A stretch of DNA of 45,669 nucleotides from Cycloclasticus sp. (GCA_012959695.1 DUCS01000003.1:1-45669); one strand, 5' to 3'. Counted from the stretch's first letter, positions 36,763 to 45,669 are shown. Made by a program: numbers and translations. The notes: a model not told the origin generated them from the sequence alone.

Positions 36763-37623
36763 ATGCAACGGTCAGAAAAAACTAAAATTCGGTTTAATAA
36801 ACTGCAAAAACGCTTACGACGCGATATGGGGCAAGCAATTGCCGACTACAATATGATTGAAGAGGGTGATCGTATTATGGTGTGTTTGTCGGGCGGCAAA
36901 GACTCTTACACGATGTTGGATATATTGCTGAATCTTAAACAAAGCGCACCCATTAGCTTTGACATATTAGCCGTCAACTTAGACCAAAAACAGCCAGATT
37001 TTCCAGAACATATCTTGCCGGAATACCTCGAATCCATTGATGTGCCGTATCACGTGATTGAACAAGATACGTATAGCGTTGTAAAACGAGTGATACCAGA
37101 GGGTAAAACAACCTGCGGTTTGTGTTCAAGAATGCGTCGAGGTGCGCTGTATGCGTATGCCGAAGAGCATGGTTATAACAAAATAGCCTTGGGGCACCAT
37201 CGCGATGATATTCTTGAAACCTTCTTTTTAAATATGTTTCATGGTGGTCAGATAAAAGCGATGCCTGCAAAACTAAAAAGTGATAACGGCAAACACATCG
37301 TGATTAGGCCGTTAGCGTATTCAAGGGAGAAAGATATTGCTGAGTTTTCAGCGCTAAAAGAGTATCCGATTATTCCGTGTAACTTATGCGGTAGCCAAAC
37401 CAATTTACAGCGCGTACAAATGAAGGCTATGTTAAACCAATGGGATAAAGAGTTTCCTGGTCGTGTTGAAACGATATTTAATAGTTTGAAAAATATTAGG
37501 CCATCGCAGTTATTGGATGGACAACTGTTTGATTTCGAAAATCTATCTCAACAAGTGGTCATTGAAAAACCTATATTGCAACCGCTTGTGTTTTCTGCTG
37601 TGAATGTGGAGAAGGCTTCTTAA
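36763..37623 (+). CDS. ttcA: tRNA 2-thiocytidine synthetase TtcA
   Basis: A 286-residue tRNA-modifying enzyme. The PP-loop is SGGKDS at residues 43-48, and the CGLC motif with the following RMRRGALY and the second CNLCG segment provide the iron-sulfur cysteines. It makes 2-thiocytidine at position 32 of some tRNAs. The start is ATG at 36763, divergent from the ADP-ribosylglycohydrolase gene. Its stop shares one base with the start of plsB, which indicates translational coupling, though the two functions are unrelated. Confidence 0.95.
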   Translation: MQRSEKTKIRFNKLQKRLRRDMGQAIADYNMIEEGDRIMVCLSGGKDSYTMLDILLNLKQSAPISFDILAVNLDQKQPDFPEHILPEYLESIDVPYHVIEQDTYSVVKRVIPEGKTTCGLCSRMRRGALYAYAEEHGYNKIALGHHRDDILETFFLNMFHGGQIKAMPAKLKSDNGKHIVIRPLAYSREKDIAEFSALKEYPIIPCNLCGSQTNLQRVQMKAMLNQWDKEFPGRVETIFNSLKNIRPSQLLDGQLFDFENLSQQVVIEKPILQPLVFSAVNVEKAS

Positions 37624-40019
37624 TGATTTCTTTTCTAGTACGTTGGGTGTTATCTTTTTGGGTCAAAGTTAAAGTCTTGCCGAAAGGGGAAGCATGGGCG
37701 GAGACCTTCAAAGGCAAAAAAGTGTGCTATGTAATGCGCAGTGACGTGCATTCAAAACATGTTGTTTTAGAGCAAGTCTGCCGCGATGTGTCGATGCCAT
37801 TGCCGTCAGATGGCCTTCAGTTAGACAGCTTTAATGAAGCTGTGGCTGAGTTTTCGCTGAACCGGATTAAAGACGGCTATGTGGATCCTGCGCCGGCGTA
37901 TTTAGCCGAATTGATTGATGCAATTAAATCATCAGACGAAGATGTCTTGCTTGTGCCGGTGTCTATTTTTTGGGGTCGAGGACCTAAAAAATCAGACGGT
38001 ATTTTAAGCGCTATGTTTACCGATGAAGGAGTGAAATCTAGTTTTTTCGCACGTTTTTTATCGATTCTTTTTAACGGCCGACAAACGCTGTTACGGTTTG
38101 GTGACCCAGTTTCATTGCAACAGTTGGCTGAAAACAATCAAGCAACGGCGTTCTTAACGCGAAAATTAACCCGCGTATTGCGCGTGCATTTCGCCAGAAC
38201 TCGCTTATCAACGATTGGTCCAGACCAGCCATCACCCAAAAAACTCGTCGAAAAAATAGTAAAAATAGACATTGTTCAGCAAGCAATTGCACGCGAGGTT
38301 GCTAGAAAGAAAATGTCACAAACGGATGCAGAAAAGCAAGCAAAGGCGTATGCGCTTGAAATTGCTGCTGTTATCAATATTCGAGCAGCGCTTGTTTTAG
38401 AAAAAATACTCGGTTGGTTGTGGAATAAATTGTATGACGGCATTGTGCTGCACCATTTTTCACGCGTTGAGCGTTTATCACGTGAGCATCAGGTCGTGTA
38501 TGTGCCAAGCCACCAAAGCCACATGGATTATTTGGTGTTGTCGTATGTTTTATTTAATCGTGGGCTTGCACCGCCACATGTTGCTGCGGGTATTAATTTA
38601 AATATTCCCATTGCTGGTCCATGGATTAGGCGTTGCGGTGCATTTTTTTTACGCCGAAGCTTTAAAGGGAATATTTTATATGGCGCAGTCTTTGAAGCGT
38701 ATATGGGGTATTTGGCGAGTAACGGTACCGCTGTCGAATACTTTGTTGAGGGTGGCCGTAGTCGAACAGGTCGTAAGCTGAAGGCGAAGCCCGGCTTGTT
38801 AGCCATGAGCGTGAGAAGTTACCTTCGAGATCGCAAACGCTCAGTGGTGTTTTTACCGGTTAACTTCGCTTATGAGAAGTTGGTGGAAGGTGAAACGTAC
38901 GTGAATGAGTTGAGTGGTAAGCCGAAAAAATCGGAATCGGTGATGGGCTTATTACGTTCATTTAAAGCGCTTAAAAATCATTTTGGCCAAGTGCATGTAA
39001 ACTTTGGTTCGCCGATTTATTTGGATAAAGTCATTCAGGCGGAGTCGCCTAATTGGCGTAAAGAAAATGCCGTGGATAATAAAGAGCTGGTGGCGAGAAT
39101 CGTTAATAGTTTGGGCGAAAGGATTATGTCGGGTATTAATGAAGCAACGCATGTGAATGCGATTGGTTTGTTGGCGATGGCTTTGCTGAATGCTGAAGAG
39201 CAATCAATGAGCGAATCAGCGCTTAACCGCCAACTTGAGATTTATTTAAGCTTATTAGAGGCGGCGCCTTACTCTAAGGATGTAACGCGCGTTGACTTAG
39301 ATGCCGCGCAAATTATTGCCTACGGTGAAGAATTTGGTGTGCTGAAAAGGCGAGGGAATGGGCAAGAAGAAAGTCTGTTTATAGAAGGCAGTGACGCCAT
39401 CTTGATGACGTATTTTAGAAATAACATCGTTCACCTGTTCGTTTTACCGTCCTTTATTGCGTGTTGTTTCTTGAGTAACGAGTCGCTGACTAAAAAACAG
39501 GCTGTGCACTGGTTTAGGTTGGTGTACCCGTTTTTAAAATCAGAGTTGTCTATGCACTGGAGTAATAGGCAGTTAACGTCAGCTGTCAATAGAGTGATTG
39601 ACTGCATGATGGCTCAAGGGTTGATGCAAGAAACGGACGGTTTACTAAACGTGGACAACCAACAACAGCAGCTAATGAAAGAGTTGTCCGGCGGTGTTTT
39701 ATTAAGTATGGAGCGCTTCTATTTAACGGTGTTACTTTTGAAGCAAAAAGGTGAAGGTGCGTTAAGCCGTTTCGAACTAGAGAAAATATGCGGCACAACA
39801 GCTGGGAAATTATCAGAATTGAATGGACTGAATTCACCTGAGTTTTTTGATAAAGCCTCGTTTAAAGGTTTTATCGAAATGTTGTACACACAAGGCATTA
39901 TCTGGGCGGACGATAAAGGCAAGCTCACCTACGGCGATGTTTTAGAGTCAATAATTAACGACGCGGGTTTGGTAATGAGCCAGCAAGTACGCAAAAACGT
40001 ACATCAGATTGTTGATTGA
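37623..40019 (+). CDS. plsB: Glycerol-3-phosphate 1-O-acyltransferase
   Basis: A 798-residue membrane-associated acyltransferase, near the usual 800 or so residues of PlsB. The catalytic HX4D motif is in PSHQSHMDYLVLSYVLF, followed by GAFFLRRSF, the EGGRSRTGR motif and the VFLPVNFAYEK motif of the acyltransferase. It makes lysophosphatidic acid, the first step of phospholipid synthesis, using acyl-ACP or acyl-CoA. It starts on the last base of ttcA. The stop is one base from the convergent TraB-family gene. Confidence 0.95.
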   Translation: MISFLVRWVLSFWVKVKVLPKGEAWAETFKGKKVCYVMRSDVHSKHVVLEQVCRDVSMPLPSDGLQLDSFNEAVAEFSLNRIKDGYVDPAPAYLAELIDAIKSSDEDVLLVPVSIFWGRGPKKSDGILSAMFTDEGVKSSFFARFLSILFNGRQTLLRFGDPVSLQQLAENNQATAFLTRKLTRVLRVHFARTRLSTIGPDQPSPKKLVEKIVKIDIVQQAIAREVARKKMSQTDAEKQAKAYALEIAAVINIRAALVLEKILGWLWNKLYDGIVLHHFSRVERLSREHQVVYVPSHQSHMDYLVLSYVLFNRGLAPPHVAAGINLNIPIAGPWIRRCGAFFLRRSFKGNILYGAVFEAYMGYLASNGTAVEYFVEGGRSRTGRKLKAKPGLLAMSVRSYLRDRKRSVVFLPVNFAYEKLVEGETYVNELSGKPKKSESVMGLLRSFKALKNHFGQVHVNFGSPIYLDKVIQAESPNWRKENAVDNKELVARIVNSLGERIMSGINEATHVNAIGLLAMALLNAEEQSMSESALNRQLEIYLSLLEAAPYSKDVTRVDLDAAQIIAYGEEFGVLKRRGNGQEESLFIEGSDAILMTYFRNNIVHLFVLPSFIACCFLSNESLTKKQAVHWFRLVYPFLKSELSMHWSNRQLTSAVNRVIDCMMAQGLMQETDGLLNVDNQQQQLMKELSGGVLLSMERFYLTVLLLKQKGEGALSRFELEKICGTTAGKLSELNGLNSPEFFDKASFKGFIEMLYTQGIIWADDKGKLTYGDVLESIINDAGLVMSQQVRKNVHQIVD

Positions 40020-40020
40020 G

Positions 40021-41211
40021 TTAACTTAGCTGTTCAAAAATTCGATACCCGGCAATGTACGTGCCGGCTGCGGAACCAATGGTGCTGAATAGAAACACCA
40101 ATAGGGTGCGAGAGACACGGTTCTTCCACCAACCACCGACATTAACGGTGTCTTTTTTAAGGGTGGAAAAGTCGCCCACGCGTGGTTTTCTAATCCACGC
40201 TTCCATAGCTGCTGTGACCATGCCTGCCCCAACCGTTGGGTTTAATGAGGTTATCGGTGCGGCGAGAAAAGCGGTGATGATAGTGATGGGGTGAGCATTA
40301 GCGAGTAAGGCCCCTAGTGCCGATAAGCCGCCATTAATAACGACCCATTCGATGACCAATTGCCAACCGAGCTCAGGCGCACGGTTAAACCCAATACCAA
40401 ACCCAACGAAGACCAACGTAACAATAATCCAAGGAATAAATTTTGGCCAGCGACTAGACGGGGGTATAGAATCGAGTTCCTCTAATGATTTAGTGCCGTC
40501 TAACTGAGAGTCAAGATAGCCTTTTATGCCTTTTAAATGGCCGGCACCAATAACCGCTAACATGCTTTGATGTTCGCTCGATTGTGCTTCGTCAAATATA
40601 CGACGTGCCATATATTGATCGCGTTCATTCACCAAAGGAGTGTATATTTCAGTGGAAGATTCGGCGAATTGTGAAAAGGTAGCGTCTAAGACGTCGCCTT
40701 CTTTCAGCTTTTCGATGTCTTCTTCGCTGATTTTTTCGGAAAACATCACGCTCGCCAATAGACCTGAAAAAAGCTCCATGCGTTTCCACCAAGGCACATT
40801 GCGATACACACGCTTCAATGTAATGCCTACTTCGCGGTCAATCAGTAGTACGGGTTTGTTTGATTGCTTGGCCAAATCAGCAGCCATTTTCATCTCAGCG
40901 CCTGGCTCAATGCCCAGTTCATCGGCCATCTTTTGTTGGAAAGCGCCCAACGCTAAACTGGCGGTGACCATCGCCGCTTTTCCGCTTTTAATAACGCTGA
41001 ATAAATCCATTTTAGCCAGACTATCGGGGTCAATTAACGCGTTATAACGACTGGGGCAGAGCTCTATGGCAATGGCATCGTAATTATTATTGTTGATAAG
41101 GCTTTCAACAGCATCTGCACTGGATTTTGAAACGTGCGCTGTTCCTAATAAGGTAACTTCGCAGTTATTAATCGTTAATGTCTCGATGGGTTGGTCGTCT
41201 GCGATGCTCAA
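40021..41211 (-). CDS. TraB-family membrane protein
   Basis: A 396-residue protein. The N-terminal two-thirds is a TraB/GumN-type domain with VTLLGTAHVSKSSADAVE, EIGVELCPSRY-like (IAIELCPSRYNAL) and AVIGAGHLKGIKGYLD segments. The C-terminal third has about four hydrophobic helices. TraB was first described as a pheromone shutdown factor in enterococci, and relatives are found across bacteria, archaea and mitochondria; the molecular function is uncertain. It is the last gene of a minus-strand run that begins with the CDGSH protein, 23 bases after the DUF1853 pseudogene. Confidence 0.88.
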   Translation of the reverse strand: MSIADDQPIETLTINNCEVTLLGTAHVSKSSADAVESLINNNNYDAIAIELCPSRYNALIDPDSLAKMDLFSVIKSGKAAMVTASLALGAFQQKMADELGIEPGAEMKMAADLAKQSNKPVLLIDREVGITLKRVYRNVPWWKRMELFSGLLASVMFSEKISEEDIEKLKEGDVLDATFSQFAESSTEIYTPLVNERDQYMARRIFDEAQSSEHQSMLAVIGAGHLKGIKGYLDSQLDGTKSLEELDSIPPSSRWPKFIPWIIVTLVFVGFGIGFNRAPELGWQLVIEWVVINGGLSALGALLANAHPITIITAFLAAPITSLNPTVGAGMVTAAMEAWIRKPRVGDFSTLKKDTVNVGGWWKNRVSRTLLVFLFSTIGSAAGTYIAGYRIFEQLS

Positions 41212-41234
41212 AGGAAACCTGTTAATAAATTAAT

Positions 41235-42135
41235 TTATGAGGGCGTATTATCAATGATATTGATTCGCTTCGCCCAGTCTTTTGGTACTAAAAAGCCGCG
41301 TTGTATTTCGCGACTAGATTCGTCTGACATAAAACCGGCAATGCAGACGGGGTGTTGATAGTCATCACGAAAATTATCGATGGCATCTTTGTTACTAAAA
41401 TAGACGGTGTTTTCGTTGTAAACTTGAGTAGCGAGCCATTGTTTTTTTTGCAGAAATTGCCATTGAATCGGCTTGTCGTTAAAGCGTTGAATAAAATCAT
41501 CCGGTGTTACCCACCAAGCGCGAAGATGGTCGTTTGCTGCAATGTCAGGCGTTTGTGTGATGGCCTCAGTTAAGGGGTAAAACAAGCGACCTTTCATCAA
41601 GCATATTGTCTGATCTATCTGAATGTTCAGTTCGTCCAATAATGCCCGCGCAGCAGGCTGTTCGGACAGCTTGCTTTGGCGTGTTTGCATTTGCCGAAAC
41701 TTATTGGCCAATGCCCAAGTAAAACTTGCAGGCGACTTCCCAATGTTGGGTAGTGTTTGTTTGCTTGTCACGCACAATGTAATCGAATTCCCCCAGAGTT
41801 CGCTGTTCGCCTTGTACTTGTAGGTTCTGTTTGAGTATCTCGTATCGCTCATTGGTGTTAAACCAATGGCTCAAGAGGGTTTCAAAATAATGCCCTAAGC
41901 GGTCATCGGTTTGTTGTTGAATAAGTTGCTGGAGGGCCTGTGTTTTATGATCGATTTGCGCGGCAAACGTTGTGTTGGCCTGTTGCCAAAAATGATTATT
42001 CGTCCACTGGCAATGTCGTCGTCGGCCTTGAATGATGGGTGGGCTGTTAATTACCCACGCTAAATCATCAGATAAATTGGTCGTGGCTGATGGTTTATGC
42101 ACCGCTGGGCGTGTTGAACAATAAATATAAATCAA
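41235..42135 (-). pseudogene. DUF1853-family gene, frameshifted
   Basis: Two reading frames together cover a DUF1853-family protein. The first (from 42135, or GTG at 42102) contains LSDDLAWVINSPPII, a TDDRLGHYFETLLSHW segment and EFDYIVRDKQTNTTQHWEVACKFYLGIG, split here at residue 118 or so, then stops at 41701 with TAA. The second frame resumes with NKFRQMQTRQSKLSEQ, RALLDELNIQIDQTICLMKG and LRAWWVTPDDF and ends at 41235. The family normally has a short GPN-type stretch between KFYLG and the next helix, and this is missing. So a small deletion with a frame change near 41720 is more likely than a single-base error. Function of the family is unknown. Confidence 0.75.
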
Positions 42136-42613
42136 TCACGCAATCGGGAATTTTTTCAGCCATATCATCAAGCATGTCATCATTTTGATTAATGTCGCTC
42201 ATATCGCCGACTTCACCATCCAGTAATTCAGAACAGCTAAGGATGGGTAGGGTTAGCTCGGCGACTTCTTCGGGGTGTGTTTCAAACCAACTGTCTTGCT
42301 GCGAGAAAACACCTTGCATAAAGCCAGACGCCCACAGTGAGAGAGAGTCTTCGTCATCATTGCTGTTAGCATCAGGGAATTCGCCATTCAGTAGAGATTG
42401 CTCAATGCTTTGTTGTAAGGCGGCAATAGCGTCGGTAACGGTTTTGTCAGCCTTGGCATCGCCTAAGATATTCTGCAATATCTCGTTAGTTGAAAAAGAA
42501 CCGGGTTGAATCACTAAACTGGTGAGAAAGCCGTGAACTTCCATCAGGTACATGGTCTCTTCGGAAAGAGTGTCAGTGTTAAAAAAATCGTTTAGGACGC
42601 CCATAGATGACAT
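42095..42613 (-). CDS. UPF0149 (YgfB/YecA-like) protein
   Basis: A 172-residue acidic protein of the UPF0149 family. Recognised segments are MEVHGFLTSLVIQPGSF near residue 24, LWASGFMQGVFSQQDSW near residue 108, and the ELTLPILSCSELLDG region. No cysteine motif for a C-terminal SEC-C finger is present, so it is a short form like YgfB. Function is unknown in most members. The 3' end overlaps the DUF1853 gene start (8 bases if the GTG at 42102 is used), indicating coupling before that gene was damaged. The ATG lacks a clear ribosome-binding site. Confidence 0.8.
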   Translation of the reverse strand: MSSMGVLNDFFNTDTLSEETMYLMEVHGFLTSLVIQPGSFSTNEILQNILGDAKADKTVTDAIAALQQSIEQSLLNGEFPDANSNDDEDSLSLWASGFMQGVFSQQDSWFETHPEEVAELTLPILSCSELLDGEVGDMSDINQNDDMLDDMAEKIPDCVIDLYLLFNTPSGA

Positions 42614-42628
42614 TGTTGTTAATTAAAA

Positions 42629-42856
42629 TTATCGATTATGGCTGCCGTCACACCAAGGTATGTCAGCAGATTTTCCACAGCCACAGAGAGTTAATGATTG
42701 ATCTTTTTCTGCGGTAAAAATAAGTGGGCGAACACCATCGGTTTGTTTGTGTGAACCGTCACAAAGCGGGCTTTTTGCGGTTTTGCCGCATTGGCAGATA
42801 TAAATTTCTTCGTCTTTTTTAATGGCTACGCTGTATGGAAATTGTTGGCTGTACAT
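42629..42856 (-). CDS. Tandem CDGSH iron-sulfur protein
   Basis: A 75-residue protein with two CDGSH-type iron-sulfur motifs: CQCGKTAKSPLCDGSH near residue 20 and CGCGKSADIPWCDGSH near residue 57. Each has the three cysteines and one histidine that bind a [2Fe-2S] cluster. The start at 42856 is chosen over the in-frame ATG at 42907 because AAAGGA lies 7 bases upstream. Such small proteins may act in electron or iron-sulfur transfer. It starts the minus-strand run with UPF0149, DUF1853 and TraB, and is divergent from the symporter gene. Confidence 0.88.
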   Translation of the reverse strand: MYSQQFPYSVAIKKDEEIYICQCGKTAKSPLCDGSHKQTDGVRPLIFTAEKDQSLTLCGCGKSADIPWCDGSHNR

Positions 42857-42956
42857 AATTGAATCCTTTGAAAATGAATGAATGGCTTGAAAGCCCTTAA
42901 ACTGCAATAATGACGCAGTTGCTAAACAACTTGATAATCTATCAGCGAGAAATCAT

Positions 42957-44291
42957 ATGGAAACATTAACACAGCTACTTAATTCAATCAGCAATTTTGT
43001 TTGGGGGCCAATTATATTGGCCTTGCTGCTTGGAACGGGTGTTTATTTAATGGTGGGACTGCTATTTCTTCCTATTAGACAATTACCAGCTGCGTTTTCG
43101 TTGTTATGGCGGGGGCGCAAAAGTAATGATTTAGACGATGGCGAAATCAGCCCGTTTAATGCCTTGATGACCTCATTAGCGGCGACAATCGGCACGGGTA
43201 ATATTGCCGGTGTCGCAACGGCGATATTTTTAGGTGGGCCGGGCGCAATTTTTTGGATGTGGATAACAGCATTGGTTGGGATGGCGACTAAGTATGCCGA
43301 AGCTGTGTTGGCGGTAAAGTATCGGGAAGTTGATGAGAACGGCGCGTACGTGGGTGGGCCGATGTATTACATTAAAAATGGTTTGGGTAAAAACTGGCAA
43401 TGGTTAGCGTTCTTGTTTTCTTTATTTGGCGCCATTGCCGCGTTTGGTATTGGTAACACCATACAGGCAAACTCCGTTGCCGATGCGCTGAGTAGCACAT
43501 TGGGTGTGCCCGCTTGGCAAACAGGTGTCGTGATGGCGGTTATTGTGTATGCGGTGTTGGTGGGTGGCATTAAACGAATTGGTAATGTTGCCTCAAAATT
43601 AGTGCCATTTATGGGGCTTGCGTATGTTGTGGGCGCAGGCACCATCATTATTCAGCGTTTAGACTCGGTGCCAACAGCGCTGCAATTGATTGTTAACGAT
43701 GCGTTTACAGGCACGGCAGCAGCAGGGGGGTTTGCTGGTGCGGGGATCATGGCGGCGATTCGTTTTGGCGTTGCACGTGGGGTGTTTTCAAATGAAGCGG
43801 GTTTAGGCACCGCACCAATTGCACACGCGGCAGCAAAAACAAATAACCCCGTTGCGCAAGGCAAAATTGCCATGTTGGGCACGTTCATCGATACGATTAT
43901 TATTTGCACCATGACGGCCTTGGTGATTATTTTAACCGGCAGTTGGACCAGCGGAGAAACGGGAGCATCGCTATCTGCTCATGCCTTTAGCATGGGTTTA
44001 CCCGGTTATGGTCAGTACGTGGTCAGTTTCGGCTTGGCTATTTTTGCACTCACGACTCTATTGGGTTGGAGTTATTACGGCGAACGTTGCGCAGAATATA
44101 TTTTAGGCGTTAAGTGCATCCCTTGGTATCGAATTGCTTGGGTGTTGGCTATTCCGTTTGGTGCGATAATGGACTTGGAATTTTTGTGGTTATTGGCCGA
44201 TGTGCTGAATGGGTTGATGGCAATACCGAACTTAATAGCATTGCTATTATTAAGCCCAATCGTGTTTAAGTTAAGCAAAAAGAAAGCGTAG
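42957..44291 (+). CDS. Sodium:alanine (AGCS family) symporter
   Basis: A 444-residue membrane protein with about ten or eleven helices. Motifs of the alanine or glycine:cation symporter family are ALMTSLAATIGTGNIAGVAT, GPGAIFWMWITALVGMATKY, and GVARGVFSNEAGLGTAPIAH. It takes up alanine or glycine with sodium, which fits the sodium gradient made by Nqr. It stands alone on the plus strand between divergent and convergent neighbours. The ribosome-binding site is weak (GCGAGAAA). Confidence 0.93.
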   Translation: METLTQLLNSISNFVWGPIILALLLGTGVYLMVGLLFLPIRQLPAAFSLLWRGRKSNDLDDGEISPFNALMTSLAATIGTGNIAGVATAIFLGGPGAIFWMWITALVGMATKYAEAVLAVKYREVDENGAYVGGPMYYIKNGLGKNWQWLAFLFSLFGAIAAFGIGNTIQANSVADALSSTLGVPAWQTGVVMAVIVYAVLVGGIKRIGNVASKLVPFMGLAYVVGAGTIIIQRLDSVPTALQLIVNDAFTGTAAAGGFAGAGIMAAIRFGVARGVFSNEAGLGTAPIAHAAAKTNNPVAQGKIAMLGTFIDTIIICTMTALVIILTGSWTSGETGASLSAHAFSMGLPGYGQYVVSFGLAIFALTTLLGWSYYGERCAEYILGVKCIPWYRIAWVLAIPFGAIMDLEFLWLLADVLNGLMAIPNLIALLLLSPIVFKLSKKKA

Positions 44292-44314
44292 TCTTTTGAA
44301 AGCTGAAATAACCC

Positions 44315-44734
44315 TTAAGCGCTGATGGTGCGAACTATATTTTGCTCGGCGTTAAGCAATTGCAATTGAAATATCAGCCATTTTTCTAAAAAATAATTAA
44401 GCGCCCATTTGTTATTAAGAATGTCTTTTGGCGACGTTTCTTGTAGTTTATTGGGCGGTAAGTTACCTTCAATACTGATAACTTCGACAGATTGAGTATC
44501 GAGGTATACGCGGCATTTGAAACTTGGGTTTTGCGCAGAAGGCTCGGCGCTTTGGTGTTGCAAGAGTATTGTGTGAGTGTAAGGTCCAGAGGTTAAAATT
44601 TTTGAGCTAATTGTAGAGTCATGGTTGTTGTTTTGGCTTAGGTTGGGAATTAATCTAAACAACTTTCTGAAGTTGTCTTCGCACAGTACTTGAAGGCAGA
44701 ACGATTTATTGATGGGCCTGACTTGGCTAAGCAT
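44315..44734 (-). CDS. DUF1249 family protein (YqiB-like)
   Basis: A 139-residue soluble protein. The LCEDNFRKLFRLIPNL stretch near residue 17, CRVYLDTQSVEVISIEG in the middle and NYFLEKWLIFQLQLL near the C-terminus resemble E. coli YqiB (DUF1249). The function of the family is unknown. In this window it is coupled to the QueD-like gene: its ATG overlaps the QueD stop codon by one base. It ends 23 bases from the convergent symporter gene with no visible terminator. Confidence 0.75.
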   Translation of the reverse strand: MLSQVRPINKSFCLQVLCEDNFRKLFRLIPNLSQNNNHDSTISSKILTSGPYTHTILLQHQSAEPSAQNPSFKCRVYLDTQSVEVISIEGNLPPNKLQETSPKDILNNKWALNYFLEKWLIFQLQLLNAEQNIVRTISA

Positions 44735-45138
44735 CAGAGCTTAGAATAACTTGCAGTAGCGCTGTCGGTTTCCCAAACAGACACCTTGGTTACGGGAAAA
44801 TTTCCGTCGGACACATACTCAAAAATCATTCGCGCTAAGAACTCAGCGGTAGGGTGCTCGTCCACTACCATGACCCGTTCGCCGGCTTCTTGAAGGATAG
44901 GAAGAATAGGGTCGTCTTTATGTAGGAGCATGTTGTGGTCGAGCGTGTTGTCGATCCACTTACCAGCAAATTGATTAATATCGGAAAAGTCGCACACCAT
45001 CCCTTGCTCATTGAGTGTGTCAGCTTCTAGTGTAATGGCAACGCGTGCAGAGTGGCCGTGCAGGTGTTTACATTTGCCGGGGTGATTCATTAATCGATGC
45101 CCGTAACAAAAGTTGAGATTTTTCGTGATGGTGTACAA
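44734..45138 (-). CDS. queD: 6-carboxytetrahydropterin synthase (QueD/PTPS family)
   Basis: A 134-residue PTPS-fold enzyme from a TTG start at 45138. The Zn-binding His residues are in CYGHRL and LHGHSARV, the conserved Cys precedes in GKCKHLHGH, and VCDFSDI, LDHNML and HPTAEFLA are also typical. A longer form from ATG at 45207 would overlap the PilZ gene by 50 bases and add an unrelated N-terminus. The TTG has an AAGGA site 6 bases upstream and lies past the PilZ stop. The enzyme acts in queuosine (preQ0) synthesis; the rest of the pathway is not in the window. Confidence 0.85.
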   Translation of the reverse strand: MYTITKNLNFCYGHRLMNHPGKCKHLHGHSARVAITLEADTLNEQGMVCDFSDINQFAGKWIDNTLDHNMLLHKDDPILPILQEAGERVMVVDEHPTAEFLARMIFEYVSDGNFPVTKVSVWETDSATASYSKL

Positions 45139-45157
45139 ACAAGTTCCTTGGCTAAAA

Positions 45158-45457
45158 TTAAGCGCCTTTAATACCTTCAATAGTGGCGGCTGCTTCGTAC
45201 TCGTCATTTTCTACGGGGACGACACGGATAATTTCAATAAGTGCGTTAAGTGGTGGAGTAATGGGGTTGACGGGCTTGACGCTTATTTCTAAGGACGCCC
45301 CAGCGATGAGTTTATTTTTTGTTCTAAATAAGATACCGGCAGCGCTTAAGTTAATGCTGTTTGCAGTACCTTTTGCGCCTGACCCTGGGTGGGTGAATTC
45401 CATGTCACACACCGCGTTCATGCGTGAGAATTTTCGATTATTAGATGATTCCATCAT
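45158..45457 (-). CDS. PilZ-domain protein
   Basis: A 99-residue protein made of one PilZ domain. The RxxxR-type motif is RKFSRM near residue 8, and the second motif is NLSAAGI near residue 35, where the usual Asp of DxSxxG is Asn. These motifs bind cyclic di-GMP in characterised members. The C-terminal half has the expected beta-barrel pattern. It is the first gene of a minus-strand run with QueD and the DUF1249 protein, and starts with no obvious ribosome-binding site. An effect on motility or the cell surface is possible but not shown. Confidence 0.82.
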   Translation of the reverse strand: MMESSNNRKFSRMNAVCDMEFTHPGSGAKGTANSINLSAAGILFRTKNKLIAGASLEISVKPVNPITPPLNALIEIIRVVPVENDEYEAAATIEGIKGA

Positions 45458-45606
45458 ATTGATAACCCCTTCTTGTATGAGTAAAAAGCCTTTAAATTTA
45501 GTGTAGCTTAAAATTTAGAAAAAGTATTAGTGTTTTTATGCATTGCTTTATTTTCAGGTTGAAAAAGAGGGCGCCAGGCTCTTTAACGTTACTAAGAGAC
45601 CTTTGC

Positions 45607-45669
45607 ATGACGACATTATTTCGCCCTGCATTGTGTGATGGTGTTATTTTTAACCAAACGATGCCTATA
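45607..45669 (+). CDS. N-terminal fragment of an unidentified gene
   Basis: An open frame of 21 codons (MTTLFRPALCDGVIFNQTMP followed by Ile) runs off the right edge of the window. An AAGAGA site lies about 9 bases upstream. The protein is not identifiable from so few residues, and the gap before it (45458-45606) contains no other gene. Confidence 0.35.
   Translation, partial: MTTLFRPALCDGVIFNQTMPI

Overview
The window looks like a chromosomal segment of a free-living, probably marine gammaproteobacterium with a moderately AT-rich genome. The pointers are a complete Na+-pumping NADH:quinone reductase operon, the fabA-fabB pair, plsB, yadGH, hslO, zapG (yhcB), ttcA and a YqiB-like gene, together with an aromatic-degradation cluster. 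This combination would fit a Cycloclasticus-like hydrocarbon degrader, but that is an inference; no rRNA or other taxonomic marker is present. I see no insertion sequence, prophage, CRISPR array, tRNA or rRNA.

Bases 1-8200 hold the accessory part. The end of a 4-oxalocrotonate decarboxylase gene and a 4-oxalocrotonate tautomerase gene (lower meta-cleavage pathway) lead directly into a five-gene operon for a toluene-4-monooxygenase-type diiron enzyme: alpha, gamma, Rieske ferredoxin, effector and beta, in the canonical A-B-C-D-E order. A strong intrinsic terminator stands where the sixth gene, the NADH reductase, would normally be. A second block on the same strand follows: a luciferase-like flavin oxidoreductase, a 2-hydroxymuconate-semialdehyde-type hydrolase, a 2-dehydropantoate-2-reductase-like protein and an unassigned polytopic membrane protein. 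Together these genes suggest ring hydroxylation of toluene, benzene or a similar substrate, then meta cleavage and both lower branches. The ring-cleavage dioxygenase, other lower-pathway genes and the electron-donating reductase are not in view.

Bases 8300-15500 are housekeeping: fabA-fabB (unsaturated fatty acid synthesis), a repeat-like noncoding stretch, an FKBP peptidyl-prolyl isomerase, a small unassigned protein, malic enzyme maeB, and the ABC exporter yadGH. Bases 15500-22800 carry nqrABCDEF with apbE and nqrM, which supply covalent FMN and iron for the complex. Then come a CBS-domain protein, exonuclease I, a diguanylate cyclase, zapG with a membrane partner, an EamA transporter and fabV.

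Bases 30000-34900 contain a MipZ-like ATPase, an SprT-like metalloprotein and a GIY-YIG protein in a tight operon. A redox and stress block follows (trxC, hslO, msrA) and ends with a copper nitrite reductase gene (nirK) preceded by an FNR/DNR-like box, which suggests nitrite respiration when oxygen is low. Bases 34900-45669 hold ung, an ADP-ribosylglycohydrolase, ttcA-plsB, a TraB-family gene, a frameshifted DUF1853 pseudogene, a UPF0149 gene, a CDGSH iron-sulfur protein, an AGCS symporter, a YqiB-like gene, a QueD-like gene, a PilZ gene and the first codons of an unidentified gene.
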